NCBI GenBank assembly: GCA_002389385.1
Contig: DGOK01000012.1
Coordinates: 5,551 to 69,550, forward strand
Direction of reading: 5' to 3'
Length of the DNA: 64,000 nt
From: Rhodospirillaceae bacterium UBA4468
Lineage (GTDB): Bacteria > Pseudomonadota > Alphaproteobacteria > Rhodospirillales > Casp-alpha2
Shown here: in pieces, positions 46,890 through 55,438 of the stretch
Layout: the number at the start of each line of letters is the position of its first letter
Position numbering within the stretch: position 1 is the stretch's first letter
Made by a program: the position numbers and the translations under genes
Notes under the pieces: model-generated
The model's database searches: none
What the model saw: only the letters and a program-made list of their open reading frames with translations
Told to the model about the DNA's origin: nothing

Positions 46890-47237
46890 ATGACCGAACA
46901 ATCAAAGCCACAGCTGATCAGCTTGACGGATAATGCCGCGCAGCATGTCCGCGAATTGATGACAAAAAGCGATACGCCAGTTGCTGGATTACGGGTGACG
47001 ATCAACACCAAAGGGTGTTCAGGTCTTTCTTATGTCTTTGAATATGCAGAAGAAAAACGCCCATTCGAAGAAGAAGTCGATTATGACGGTGCGCGGGTCT
47101 TTATCGATCCGATGGCCACGATGTTCCTGGTTGGCGCCGAAATGGACTTCGAAGATGGCGCCCTCAGAAGCGGCTTCACCTTTAATAATCCTAACGAAAA
47201 AAGCCGCTGCGGATGTGGTGAAAGCTTCTCGGTCTAA
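46890..47237 (+). CDS. sufA: A-type Fe-S carrier (SufA/IscA family)
   Basis: 115 residues. Carries newly made clusters from the scaffold to apo-proteins. The three ligands of A-type carriers are there: Cys in TKGCSGLSY near 47 and the pair in SRCGCGESF near 111-113. HesB fold strands (LRVTINTKGCSG, VFIDPMA) match the family. It starts 53 nt after sufT. SufA versus ErpA cannot be decided from the sequence, and the operon position favours SufA. Confidence 0.93.
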   Translation: MTEQSKPQLISLTDNAAQHVRELMTKSDTPVAGLRVTINTKGCSGLSYVFEYAEEKRPFEEEVDYDGARVFIDPMATMFLVGAEMDFEDGALRSGFTFNNPNEKSRCGCGESFSV

Positions 47238-47242
47238 ATCTC

Positions 47243-47575
47243 GTGAGTGTCTATAAAGTTACCTTTATCCATCCTGATGGTCGTGAACAGATGTGCGAAG
47301 CCCCGGAAGGGCTCTCGGTCCTTGAGGTTGCGCACCGGAACATGATAGATATTGAAGGTGCCTGCGAAGGCTCGATGGCGTGTTCCACATGTCATGTGAT
47401 CGTCGGTACGGATTGGTTCGATAAACTGGATGAGGCAGAAGAAGAGGAAGAGGATATGCTCGACCTCACATTCGGCCTTAAGCGAACATCACGCCTTGGT
47501 TGTCAAATTCGGATGAGCGCTGATCTTGATGGCCTCGTCGTTCAGCTCCCCAAAGAACACCGCAATATTATGTGA
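47243..47575 (+). CDS. fdx: [2Fe-2S] ferredoxin, adrenodoxin type
   Basis: 110 residues, start GTG at 47243, five bases after the sufA stop. Cluster ligands: Cys in GACEGSMACSTCHV (three Cys, CX5CX2C) and one in SRLGCQIR near 91. The acidic stretch EAEEEEEDMLD near 66-76 is the binding helix of Isc-type ferredoxins. As last gene of the operon it likely supplies electrons for sulfur reduction and cluster assembly. Its presence in a suf-type operon is more isc-like. Confidence 0.93.
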   Translation: MSVYKVTFIHPDGREQMCEAPEGLSVLEVAHRNMIDIEGACEGSMACSTCHVIVGTDWFDKLDEAEEEEEDMLDLTFGLKRTSRLGCQIRMSADLDGLVVQLPKEHRNIM

Positions 47576-47577
47576 TC

Positions 47578-47690
47578 ATCTCACCCCTCTCCCTTGGGAG
47601 AGGGCAGCGCGTAGCACCGGTTGAGAAGTCGTTATACAGTATGAATGGCTCGAACCCCCTCATCCAGTCTTTCTCCCGAAGGAGAAGGGG
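47578..47690. repeat. Intergenic palindromic element, CCCTCTCCC type
   Basis: CCCTCTCCC and GGGAGAGGG form a 9-bp stem with a TT loop (47585-47604). 66 nt on, TTCTCC and GGAGAA form a second stem with CGAA loop (47671-47686), flanked by CCCCCTC and GGGG. Such paired short palindromes are widespread between proteobacterial genes. Lying after fdx, the first may help end the operon. Confidence 0.65.
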
Positions 47691-47734
47691 CTCACGTACG
47701 TACATTTCTCTTACGATGAGATAGGGGAATACAC

Positions 47735-48742
47735 CTAAACCAGCTTCACCAATTGCTTGCCGACGTTTTTACCTTCCAGCATGCCGATGAACGCGCTCGG
47801 TGCATTCTCAATACCTTGCGCAACGGTTTCCCGCGAAATGAGGCGGTCTGCAACAATAAGGTCTTCGATCTCGGCGCGTGCCTCTGGCCAGCGGGCTTTG
47901 TGCACATTCAAAACAAAGCCTTCCATGGTCAAAGATTTATCAAAGAAAAGATGCATGTTCTTAACGCCGTAGCTTGCACCTTCTTCGTTATATGCTGACA
48001 AAACACCACACACCGGGATGCGGCCGAATTTGTTCATGTTGGCCATCGCGGCATCAAGAACGGCGCCGCCCACATTATCGAAATAGACATCGACACCATC
48101 TGGTGATGCGGCACGAATTTGCGCTTCAAGGTCTGGCGCTTTGTAATCGACACAGGCATCAAAGCCGAAATCCTCGACGACAGTTTTACATTTATCAGGA
48201 CCACCTGCGATGCCGATGGCTTTGCAGTCCATAGCTTTGGCAAGCTGACCCACGGTGCCGCCAACCGATCCCGCAGCGGCTGAAACCAAAACGGTTTCTC
48301 CAGCTTTGGCGCGCCCGGTGATCTTTAAGCCAATCCACGCCGTGGTCCCCGTAGACCCGCACGCGCCCAAGTATGCGCTTAATGGCACATCTTGTTTAGG
48401 TGTGATGATGAAATCGAGATCGGTGCCATCCGAGACAACATGGGTCTGCCAGCCGAGCCGTCCAACCACATGTGTGCCGACAGGGAAGTCAGCGTTCTTG
48501 GTCTCAATGACTTCGCCCAGAACGCGTCCGATCATCAGATCGCCCGGAGCGAGAAAGCGTGGCGCATATGTCCAACCACCGCCCATTAGCATCCGCTGAT
48601 AAGGATCAAGCGAGAGAAAATAGTTTTTGAGGAGAAATTGTCCATCTTCGATGCCGGGCATTGGCACTGTGACGATATCGAAATTGTCTGGTGTCGGTAA
48701 ACCTTTGGGTTCGCTTTTGAATAGGACCTGCGTATTGGACAT
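47735..48742 (-). CDS. NADP-dependent MDR-family oxidoreductase (zinc-free)
   Basis: 335 residues of the medium-chain reductase fold, close to CurA/2-alkenal reductases. Substrate loop LSLDPYQRMLMGGGWTY near 45-60; Rossmann motif AAAGSVGGTVGQLAK near 155; no zinc-binding Cys cluster. Catalyses NADPH reduction of conjugated double bonds in most homologues. The physiological substrate is unknown. It is divergent from the RraA-like gene. Confidence 0.88.
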   Translation of the reverse strand: MSNTQVLFKSEPKGLPTPDNFDIVTVPMPGIEDGQFLLKNYFLSLDPYQRMLMGGGWTYAPRFLAPGDLMIGRVLGEVIETKNADFPVGTHVVGRLGWQTHVVSDGTDLDFIITPKQDVPLSAYLGACGSTGTTAWIGLKITGRAKAGETVLVSAAAGSVGGTVGQLAKAMDCKAIGIAGGPDKCKTVVEDFGFDACVDYKAPDLEAQIRAASPDGVDVYFDNVGGAVLDAAMANMNKFGRIPVCGVLSAYNEEGASYGVKNMHLFFDKSLTMEGFVLNVHKARWPEARAEIEDLIVADRLISRETVAQGIENAPSAFIGMLEGKNVGKQLVKLV

Positions 48743-48835
48743 TTTACTTCCTCGTCTCTCGTGTTACGGGACTACAGTGATTATCTTGGGTGTAGAGGGC
48801 GGATTAACAAGCCGAACGTTTGGGGCTAGGTCAAA

Positions 48836-49534
48836 ATGGATCAATCATTAAGAACTGCATTGCAAGGTGTGACGACAGCAACGTTAACAACGGTGATGTT
48901 AAAGCGCGGTATTCGCACCACTTGGTTAAAAGGCACGATGCCTTATGCAACGGCTGAAAACCGAATTGTGGGCCCGGCCTTCACCATGCGCTTCATTCCA
49001 GCTCGCGAAGATCTAGCAACGCCCGAAGCCTGGAAGTCACCAAATTCTACGCGTGCCGCCATCGAAGAAATGTCCGAAGGATGTGTATGTGTCGTCGATG
49101 CGCGCGGTATCGACACGGCAGGTGTGTTTGGTGATATCCTTACGCTACGCATGAAAAAACGTGGCGTGACCGGGATGGTGACAGACGGTGTGATGCGGGA
49201 TTCAGCAGGTGTGAAAGCCACGGATTTACCGATCTGGTGTAGTGGAACAGCCGCGCCAGCTGCGATTGCGACGATGGCTTTTGTGGGCTGGCAGGAACCG
49301 ATTGGATGCGGCGGTACAGCTGTATTTCCGGGCGATATAATTGTGGCTGATGAAGACGGCGCCGTGGTGATTCCTCAAGCGATTGTCGGTGAGGTCGCTG
49401 CACTTGCGACAGAACAGGAAAAGTTTGAAGCCTGGATTGTGGGTGAAGTGGAAAAAGGTTGTAAGCTGCCAGGTTTATATCCACCTGATGATGAGACGCT
49501 GGCACGCTACAAAAAGGAACAAGAAGATGGATGA
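48836..49534 (+). CDS. RraA-like/HMG aldolase-fold protein
   Basis: 232 residues of the RraA/4-hydroxy-4-methyl-2-oxoglutarate aldolase family. VVDARGIDTAGVFGDILTLRMKKRGVTGMVTDGVMRDSAGV (about 84-125) carries the Arg-Asp pair that binds metal and substrate in the aldolases, and ADEDGAVVIP near 175 is also typical. Length and residues favour an enzyme over the RNase E inhibitor. It overlaps the cupin gene by eight bases, so the two work together, possibly in aromatic or keto-acid breakdown (inference). Confidence 0.8.
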   Translation: MDQSLRTALQGVTTATLTTVMLKRGIRTTWLKGTMPYATAENRIVGPAFTMRFIPAREDLATPEAWKSPNSTRAAIEEMSEGCVCVVDARGIDTAGVFGDILTLRMKKRGVTGMVTDGVMRDSAGVKATDLPIWCSGTAAPAAIATMAFVGWQEPIGCGGTAVFPGDIIVADEDGAVVIPQAIVGEVAALATEQEKFEAWIVGEVEKGCKLPGLYPPDDETLARYKKEQEDG

Positions 49535-50054
49535 TGGTGTAAAACCAAAGATACCGGCACCGTATACTGGACCAAATGTGGTCGGTGGACTGGACGAAAT
49601 TTTTATTCAAGATGCGTTTACCAATGATGACGAGCGGCTATGGGTGCCATTGGCACCGGATCGCTGGTCACGGCCATTGTGCCTAAATGTGTCGCAGGGC
49701 TACTGGGTTCATTTGACCAAAGTTAAAGGGGGTGGGTTCCTGTCACGCCACCGCCATCCGGCACCGGTGCATGGGTTTGTTATCAAAGGCACGTGGCGAT
49801 ACCTCGAACATGATTGGGTCGCAGGGCCGGGCTCATACCTGTTTGAGCCACCAGGTGAAATCCATACGCTGGTTGTTGATGAAGATTGTGACGAGATGAT
49901 TACGCTGTTCCACAATACGGGTGCGATTATCTATTGCGACGAAGACGGTAAGACAACAGGTACAACGGATGTGTTTGACCGTGTTGAAGCCTGTCGCAAA
50001 CATTTCATCGATGTGGGTTTGGGCGTGGACTTTGTTGAGCAATTCATCCGCTGA
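49527..50054 (+). CDS. Cupin-type dioxygenase (2,4'-dihydroxyacetophenone dioxygenase family)
   Basis: 175 residues from the ATG at 49527, inside the end of the RraA-like gene. Single cupin fold: GGFLSRHRHPAPVHGFVIKG with three His of a metal site near 70-80, then YLFEPPGEIHTLVV with the fourth His near 112. It resembles the 2,4'-dihydroxyacetophenone dioxygenase family, which cleaves C-C bonds with Fe(II). Real substrate unknown. The longer frame from 49383 is a read-through. Confidence 0.82.
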   Translation: MDDGVKPKIPAPYTGPNVVGGLDEIFIQDAFTNDDERLWVPLAPDRWSRPLCLNVSQGYWVHLTKVKGGGFLSRHRHPAPVHGFVIKGTWRYLEHDWVAGPGSYLFEPPGEIHTLVVDEDCDEMITLFHNTGAIIYCDEDGKTTGTTDVFDRVEACRKHFIDVGLGVDFVEQFIR

Positions 50055-50085
50055 CATTGTGTCAGATCGATAAGGGGAACGTGTG

Positions 50086-50565
50086 ATGATGCGGAATGTA
50101 TTGATACTTGTAGCCGTCGTAGCGGTATTGCTCGGATATCAACTTTATACGCATAAGTCTGAAGTGTCTGAGCGGGCGTTGCAGCCCAAGAACGAACAAA
50201 TCGTTTCCCAGGGCCAAGCGTTATACATGGCGCATTGCGCAAGCTGTCATGGCGACAACCTTGAAGGACAAGAAAACTGGCGGCAGCGATTGGCCTCAGG
50301 ACGTTTGCCAGCGCCGCCCCATGATGAAACCGGGCATACCTGGCACCACGATGACGAGGCGCTGTTCAATGTGACGCAGTATGGTCCGCAATACGTTGCC
50401 GGCGCAGATTATCAAAGCGACATGCCAAGCTTTGAAGGCGTGATCAGTGATGCCGAGATCGTTGCCGTTTTATCGTTCATCAAGTCTACGTGGCCCGCAA
50501 AGGCACAGGCCACCCATGACGAAATCAATCGTCGGTCAGAGATCACACGACAGCAGCAGAATTAA
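50086..50565 (+). CDS. Membrane-anchored c-type cytochrome, monohaem
   Basis: 159 residues from the ATG at 50086 (AAGGGG upstream). An uncleaved N-terminal helix (about 3-21) anchors it facing the periplasm. CASCHG at 51-56 binds one haem c and a Met in DMPSFEG near 116 is the likely axial ligand. It follows the cupin gene by 31 nt, suggesting an electron-transfer part in the same cassette. Could also serve respiration in general. Confidence 0.87.
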   Translation: MMRNVLILVAVVAVLLGYQLYTHKSEVSERALQPKNEQIVSQGQALYMAHCASCHGDNLEGQENWRQRLASGRLPAPPHDETGHTWHHDDEALFNVTQYGPQYVAGADYQSDMPSFEGVISDAEIVAVLSFIKSTWPAKAQATHDEINRRSEITRQQQN

Positions 50566-50587
50566 TAATTTAAAATGATAGGCGAGC

Positions 50588-51697
50588 TTAAATAAACGAT
50601 TTTTCGCAAACAGTAGCTTTGCGCATTCCATCGGGCGTTTGAACCTCGATAATGGTGCCGTCGTCCCAATATTCACGATCAATCATCCCGATAGCGACAT
50701 TGGTTTCAAAGTCTGGGGACCAGACAGCGGATGTTATCTCACCAATTTCTTTACCATCGACAAATGCTAGCCACATATTGGTGCATAATGGAACTTTGTC
50801 GCCGTCGATAGATATGCTACGGATTTGCCGCATGGGCCCTTCCATGGCGACGCGCAGCAAGGCATCACGACCCACGCACCCAATCGCCAGGATTGTGTCA
50901 CAGAACCTGCCCAAGCCGCACTCATGCGGTGTATTCCTCCAATTCATATCATTGCCGTAAGACAGTAAGCCAGCCTCGACGCGTTCAATAGCGTTCGGGC
51001 ATCCTGCACGTACATTAAGATCTGCACCCGCTTCCATCAGTGCATCCCACAAAGGCTCACCATATTCGGTGCCGTCGACATAAATCTCATAACCACCTTG
51101 TTTGGAATACCCTGACCGGGCAATTGCCATGGATTGGCCTAGAAAGTCATACATTCGAAACTTGAAAAACTTAATGTCGCGGACACTTTCACCAAATACA
51201 CGCGCCATCAGGTCTTCGGCTTTGGGGCCCTGGATGGCGAGGGGAGAGACATCTGGTTCGTTAACATCGACATCAAGCCTGAAGCCGTACGCAATACCTT
51301 GCGCCCAATAAAGCGTGTCGTTGTCAGCAATGGAGATGTAAAATTTCTCTTCGTCAAACTTGAGGGCGACTGGATCATTCAGCATGCCCCCTGTGGCATC
51401 GACAATTGGCACGTAATAGCACTGACCAGGTGTCATCGCGCGAAGATCGCGCGGTGTGAGCATTTGCATCAATTTGGCAGCATCAGGCCCTTTGATTTCA
51501 ATTTGTCGTTCACACGACACATCCCAAATTTGAACATGTTTTTTAAGATGATGATAATCAGCTTCGACGCTTTTGAATACGGTCGGCAAAAGCATATGAT
51601 TATAGACGGTGTAGGCTTTTACCCCTGCCTCGGTGACGCGGCGTGTAAAGGGTGTGTGGCGCAGGCGGCGCGAAATCGAAAGCAGGGGAGCGTTCAT
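50588..51697 (-). CDS. dmdA: Dimethylsulfoniopropionate demethylase-like (GcvT superfamily)
   Basis: 369 residues. DmdA moves a methyl group from DMSP to tetrahydrofolate, sparing sulfur for the cell. Seen: SISRRLRHTPFTRRV, AYTVYNHMLLPTVFKSVEADY, IWDVSCERQIEIKGPDA, LMQMLTPRDLRAMTPGQCYYVP, ARSGYSKQGGYEIYVDG and LSYGNDMNWRNTPHECGLG, all of the DmdA-type aminomethyltransferase pattern. Normal length. Stands alone; the neighbours are not known DMSP genes. It could be a related folate-dependent demethylase. Confidence 0.8.
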   Translation of the reverse strand: MNAPLLSISRRLRHTPFTRRVTEAGVKAYTVYNHMLLPTVFKSVEADYHHLKKHVQIWDVSCERQIEIKGPDAAKLMQMLTPRDLRAMTPGQCYYVPIVDATGGMLNDPVALKFDEEKFYISIADNDTLYWAQGIAYGFRLDVDVNEPDVSPLAIQGPKAEDLMARVFGESVRDIKFFKFRMYDFLGQSMAIARSGYSKQGGYEIYVDGTEYGEPLWDALMEAGADLNVRAGCPNAIERVEAGLLSYGNDMNWRNTPHECGLGRFCDTILAIGCVGRDALLRVAMEGPMRQIRSISIDGDKVPLCTNMWLAFVDGKEIGEITSAVWSPDFETNVAIGMIDREYWDDGTIIEVQTPDGMRKATVCEKSFI

Positions 51698-51940
51698 GCA
51701 GAAACCTCTTATCCAAAATTACATAAATGAGCACGCCAACGCATTGGCAGCAATTTATCGTGCCTAATTTTTTTTATTGTGGATATCAAAATCGTACCTG
51801 CAGATGACGATTTTTTAGAGACGATAATGTGGTTCATTATATGGAAATCTGAAAAAAAATAGCTATTGATCCCAAGGCGAACACGAAAGACTATATCGAT
51901 CGATGATTTTGAAATGTTATGTAAGGGAAAAATGCAGACC
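51698..51940. other. 243-nt AT-rich divergent region
   Basis: Between dmdA-like and the aminotransferase. AT-rich, with no stable hairpin and no convincing gene; promoters of both should lie here. Nothing specific was recognised. Confidence 0.5.
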
Positions 51941-53149
51941 ATGAGCACGATAAAAATTGCTGATAGAATGTCTAGAATTCAACAGTCAGCCAGCTCAGTG
52001 GCGACGCAAAGGGCACGCTTGTTGCGCGCCGAGGGGCATGATGTTGTGACGTTAAGCGTTGGAGAGCCTGACTTTCCAACCCCTGAACATATTATCGATG
52101 CAGCGGCTGCTGGCGCTAAGCGCGGCGAAACGCGGTATACTCATGCAGCTGGAACACCGGCGTTGAAGCAAGCGATTGTTGATAAATTCAAACGCGAAAA
52201 CGGGCTTGAGTACACATTGGACGAAGTCATGGTCTCAAGCGGTGGCAAGCAAGTGATCTTTGATGCCATCATTTCAACGATTGAAAAAGACGACGAAGTT
52301 ATCGTACCTGCACCGTATTGGATTTCATATATCGATCATGTGAAGTTCGCAGGCGGCACCCCGGTCGTTGTTGAATGCTCCGAACAAAACGATTTCAAAC
52401 TAATGCCTGACCAACTCGAAGCGGCCATAACATCTAAGACACGTTGGCTGATTATTAACTCGCCAAGTAACCCGAGCGGTGCTGTTTATAGCGAAGCTGA
52501 TTTGAAAGCGCTGGGTGAAGTTCTGTTACGCCATCCAAATGTCGCAATCCTCTGCGATGATATCTATGAGCATATTCTTTATGACGGGCATAAATTTGCG
52601 ACCTTGGCGGCTGCTGAGCCGCGTCTATTTGATCGAACTGTAACCATGAACGGCGTTTCAAAAGCGTATTCAATGACGGGGTGGCGGATCGGATATTGTG
52701 GTGGGCCTGTGTATTTGTTGAAAGAAATGACAAAGCTCCAACAGCAAGTGACGGGTAGTAACTCTGCGGTCAGTCAGGCCGCCGCACTTGCTGCGCTCAC
52801 AGGGCCCCAGGATTTCGTTGCAGAGCGTACACAGAAATTCCAGGACCGCCGGGACCTTGTTGTGTCGATGATCAATCAAGCGAAAGGATTGAGCTGCGAT
52901 ACACCAAAGGGTGCGTTTTACGTATTCCCGAATTGTGCTGAATTGATGGGCAAGAAAACCCCGGACGGCAAAGTCATTGAGAACGATACAGACTTGGTCA
53001 TGTACTTCTTGGAAATCGAACATGTTGCGGTTGTTCAAGGTGCCGCATACGGGCTATCGCCATTCTTTCGTATATCGTTCGCAACGTCTGACGAAGAACT
53101 TATTAAGGGATGTAAGCGGATTCAGCGGGCCTGTGCAGCATTGGTTTAA
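51941..53149 (+). CDS. Aspartate/aromatic aminotransferase, class I (Ib type)
   Basis: 402 residues from the ATG at 51941; an ATG nine bases earlier is also possible. Marks: SVGEPDFPTPEHI, RYTHAAGTPALKQAI, SSGGKQVIFDA, PAPYWISYIDH, NSPSNPSGAVY, LCDDIYEHILYDG, Schiff-base Lys in MNGVSKAYSMTGWRIGYCGG near 245 and Arg in FFRISFATS near 385. This is the Ib group, which includes aspartate-prephenate aminotransferases. The class differs from the 11981 gene. Confidence 0.9.
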   Translation: MSTIKIADRMSRIQQSASSVATQRARLLRAEGHDVVTLSVGEPDFPTPEHIIDAAAAGAKRGETRYTHAAGTPALKQAIVDKFKRENGLEYTLDEVMVSSGGKQVIFDAIISTIEKDDEVIVPAPYWISYIDHVKFAGGTPVVVECSEQNDFKLMPDQLEAAITSKTRWLIINSPSNPSGAVYSEADLKALGEVLLRHPNVAILCDDIYEHILYDGHKFATLAAAEPRLFDRTVTMNGVSKAYSMTGWRIGYCGGPVYLLKEMTKLQQQVTGSNSAVSQAAALAALTGPQDFVAERTQKFQDRRDLVVSMINQAKGLSCDTPKGAFYVFPNCAELMGKKTPDGKVIENDTDLVMYFLEIEHVAVVQGAAYGLSPFFRISFATSDEELIKGCKRIQRACAALV

Positions 53150-53456
53150 GTGCGGTGATTGCGTAAAAATTCTTTAAAGGCATCGCAAAGGCGACACGTA
53201 TTTGTTTGACCGACAGATCGTTCGACATGTCTTGAAAATTGAGGCGGTACTCGTCTTCAAAATGCTCTTTAAGCCAATCTTCAATAGGGCCAATTGCAAA
53301 GGATGTTTTGAATGTCAGGCCGCAGGCAAACGTAGTGCGGACACCGTTTTTTCGACGGTCGACGCCCTTAAAGTCTGTCCTTTCTGCTGCAGGCTTTTTA
53401 TTCTGGCTACCGCCTGCAATGATTTCAAGAATGCCCATCGTTATATATAGATCCAA
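53103..53456 (-). CDS. Hypothetical protein, probably frameshifted near its end
   Basis: Function unknown. The core reads TTFACGLTFKTSFAIGPIEDWLKEHFEDEY then LSVKQIRVAF, a compact alpha/beta pattern. As written, it runs 47 nt into the aminotransferase. In the next frame, starting just after RVAF, the same DNA reads CDAFKEFLRNHRT and stops at 53146-53148, exactly against the convergent stop. One more T in the TTT of the GCCTTTGCG context (minus strand) would join the two. So either a one-base loss or a sequencing slip is likely. No good ribosome site; starts at 53456 or the Met at 53438 are both possible. Confidence 0.45.
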   Translation of the reverse strand: MDLYITMGILEIIAGGSQNKKPAAERTDFKGVDRRKNGVRTTFACGLTFKTSFAIGPIEDWLKEHFEDEYRLNFQDMSNDLSVKQIRVAFAMPLKNFYAITALKPMLHRPAESAYIP

Positions 53457-53600
53457 ATTTTATCTCATTGTGCTGATATCATAAGTGAAAACAGCACGTT
53501 TTGCTATGATATACCTCAATCGGCCTATGGTAAGCTGATATATCGATCCCGATGTGAAATAACTATTTTGAAACATCGGTTGATTGGTTAACCTCGTACG

Positions 53601-54008
53601 ATGTTCACACTGCATCCAACACTCGAGCGCGACAGTTTGCCTATTGTTGAGGACGATGACCTCGTGCTTCGGCTTATCAATGATGCGCGCTATCCTTGGG
53701 TCATTATTGTACCGAAGGTCCCCGATATTCGAGAACTGCACGAATTGAGTGAGCCAATGTTCGACAAAATAATGGCGTTGGTGCGCCATGTTGGTGGCGT
53801 CATGACGACAGCGTTCGCTGCTGACAAAATCAATACGGCTGCCATTGGGAATATGGTGCCTCAGCTACATATTCATATCGTCGCACGGCGCGAAGATGAT
53901 GCAGCTTGGCCTGCGCCCGTTTGGGGTGTGGGTGAGATGCAACCGCTCGAGCAGGGTGAAGTCACACGTCGGGTTTCATGTATCCGAGACGGATTAGGTC
54001 TCAGCTAG
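53601..54008 (+). CDS. HIT-family nucleotide hydrolase/transferase
   Basis: 135 residues of the histidine triad superfamily. The triad is seen as QLHIHIVAR near 92-100, with N-terminal strand VEDDDLVLRLIN and WVIIVPKV. These enzymes split nucleoside-phosphate esters; the exact substrate is unknown. The spacing in the triad (HxHxV) lacks the third His, as in a subgroup of bacterial HIT proteins. The 3' end overlaps the convergent kinase by 15 nt. Confidence 0.85.
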   Translation: MFTLHPTLERDSLPIVEDDDLVLRLINDARYPWVIIVPKVPDIRELHELSEPMFDKIMALVRHVGGVMTTAFAADKINTAAIGNMVPQLHIHIVARREDDAAWPAPVWGVGEMQPLEQGEVTRRVSCIRDGLGLS

Positions 54009-55418
54009 AACAGCCGGCAACAAGACAGTGACGCGTAATCCGCCCCCGTCGCGATTGCTCAGATGAATTTGGCCACCATGCCGAAGGATACTATCTCTGG
54101 CGATGGCCATGCCGAGACCAACGCCGCCAGTTTTTGAGCTGCGCGAGCCTTCAAGGTGCACAAAAGGTTCAAACACACGCTCATGTTCAGCTGTTGGAAT
54201 ACCTGGACCATCATCATCAATAATGATTTGGTTGTCATTGTTTTCGGCAGTCGTCAGTGACACGCGGGCATGCTTTCCATAGGTGGCTGCATTCTGAATT
54301 AGATTGCTGAATGCGCGGCGTAGCGATGTTGGGCGACACGGATAGACGATGCGCTCATTCGTGATACATGTGGCATCAAGGCCAAGCCCACCAAGATCAT
54401 CGGTAATTGCCGTCAATAATGCGTTGAGGTCTGAGGGGCGTGTGGGCTCATCAGACGCTTCTTCTCGGGCGAATGCTAATGTTGCTTCGACCATCTGTTG
54501 CATCACATGCAGTGTCGCAATCATCTGGTCTCGCGCTTCTTTATTTTTCAACATTTCGGCTCGAAGGCGCAACGATGTAATCGGGGTTCTCAAGTCATGA
54601 CGGATCGCCGCCAGCATGTTCGTCCTGTCCTGAACGAACTTATGTAACCGATGTTGCATCTCGTTGAATGCATGAATGGTGTCGCGAATATCGGCGGGGC
54701 CTTCCGGGGTGAGCGGCGCAACGGTTTCGCTTCGGCCCAGTCTTCCAGCCACCTCGGATAAGCGTTGGAGAGGTTTGGTGATGCGGCGGAGTGCGATGAC
54801 AACAATCAAACTAATCACCAGCGCGGCAATAAAGAATGTTATCCACCCATCGGGCCTTATCAATTGACGCGGGGGGCGGGTATGAACGGCGGCGTTCATC
54901 CAGCGGTGATCACTTAGCTCAATGGAAATATATACATTGGCGCGTTTGGCCCGTCTTGGTGCATTTTTAAATGCATGACTGATGCGCCAGGCTTTATTCT
55001 CATGGTCGTCATGGGAATCACGGAAATGTTTTCTTATGACGACATGGACGCGTGATGTATCCAGGTCGCCAAGTTCCTCGGTAATCCGCTCAGCGAGTTC
55101 ATGGGCCCGCTCTAAATTTTCATCTTCGTCATGACCATATGTGGGCTTTGTAATGGAAGACGGTGTATCGGAAATCCATATCTGGACGCGCTTTGAATTT
55201 AAGGTATCGGCGACTTTACCTTGTAGCTCTGGAGACGTACTGCGGAGCAAGGCGGCGAACGGATAAATACGTTCGGTTAGAAACCGCGATTCAGCGCCCT
55301 TATAGAATGAGCGTGTTTCCCCACGAATGATCAGGGCGCTTATAACTTGTGCACTCAAAAGGGCGACGATTAACAATGCAATCGTCTGGCCCGTCAGATG
55401 TCTTGGCCGAAGCTTCAA
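53994..55418 (-). CDS. EnvZ-type sensor histidine kinase
   Basis: 474 residues. TM1 about 11-31, periplasmic sensor about 32-190, TM2 about 191-211, HAMP (RRITKPLQRLSEVAGRLG), HisKA with the phospho-His in AAIRHDLRTPITSL near 268, HATPase with NLIQNAATYG, DDDGPGIP and GGVGLGMAIA intact. The sensor is rich in acidic and His residues (GHDEDENLE, KHFRDSHDDHENK), which suggests a cation ligand. It starts 20 nt past the partner regulator, so both are co-transcribed and divergent from the EF-hand gene. Confidence 0.92.
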   Translation of the reverse strand: MKLRPRHLTGQTIALLIVALLSAQVISALIIRGETRSFYKGAESRFLTERIYPFAALLRSTSPELQGKVADTLNSKRVQIWISDTPSSITKPTYGHDEDENLERAHELAERITEELGDLDTSRVHVVIRKHFRDSHDDHENKAWRISHAFKNAPRRAKRANVYISIELSDHRWMNAAVHTRPPRQLIRPDGWITFFIAALVISLIVVIALRRITKPLQRLSEVAGRLGRSETVAPLTPEGPADIRDTIHAFNEMQHRLHKFVQDRTNMLAAIRHDLRTPITSLRLRAEMLKNKEARDQMIATLHVMQQMVEATLAFAREEASDEPTRPSDLNALLTAITDDLGGLGLDATCITNERIVYPCRPTSLRRAFSNLIQNAATYGKHARVSLTTAENNDNQIIIDDDGPGIPTAEHERVFEPFVHLEGSRSSKTGGVGLGMAIARDSILRHGGQIHLSNRDGGGLRVTVLLPAVLAET

Positions 55419-55438
55419 AAGGATGCGTTTGGCTCAGC

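Noticed and set aside
51709..51948. 79-residue frame on the minus strand before the aminotransferase
   Set aside because: AT-rich intergenic DNA with no ribosome site, no domain, and overlap with the start of a strong gene.
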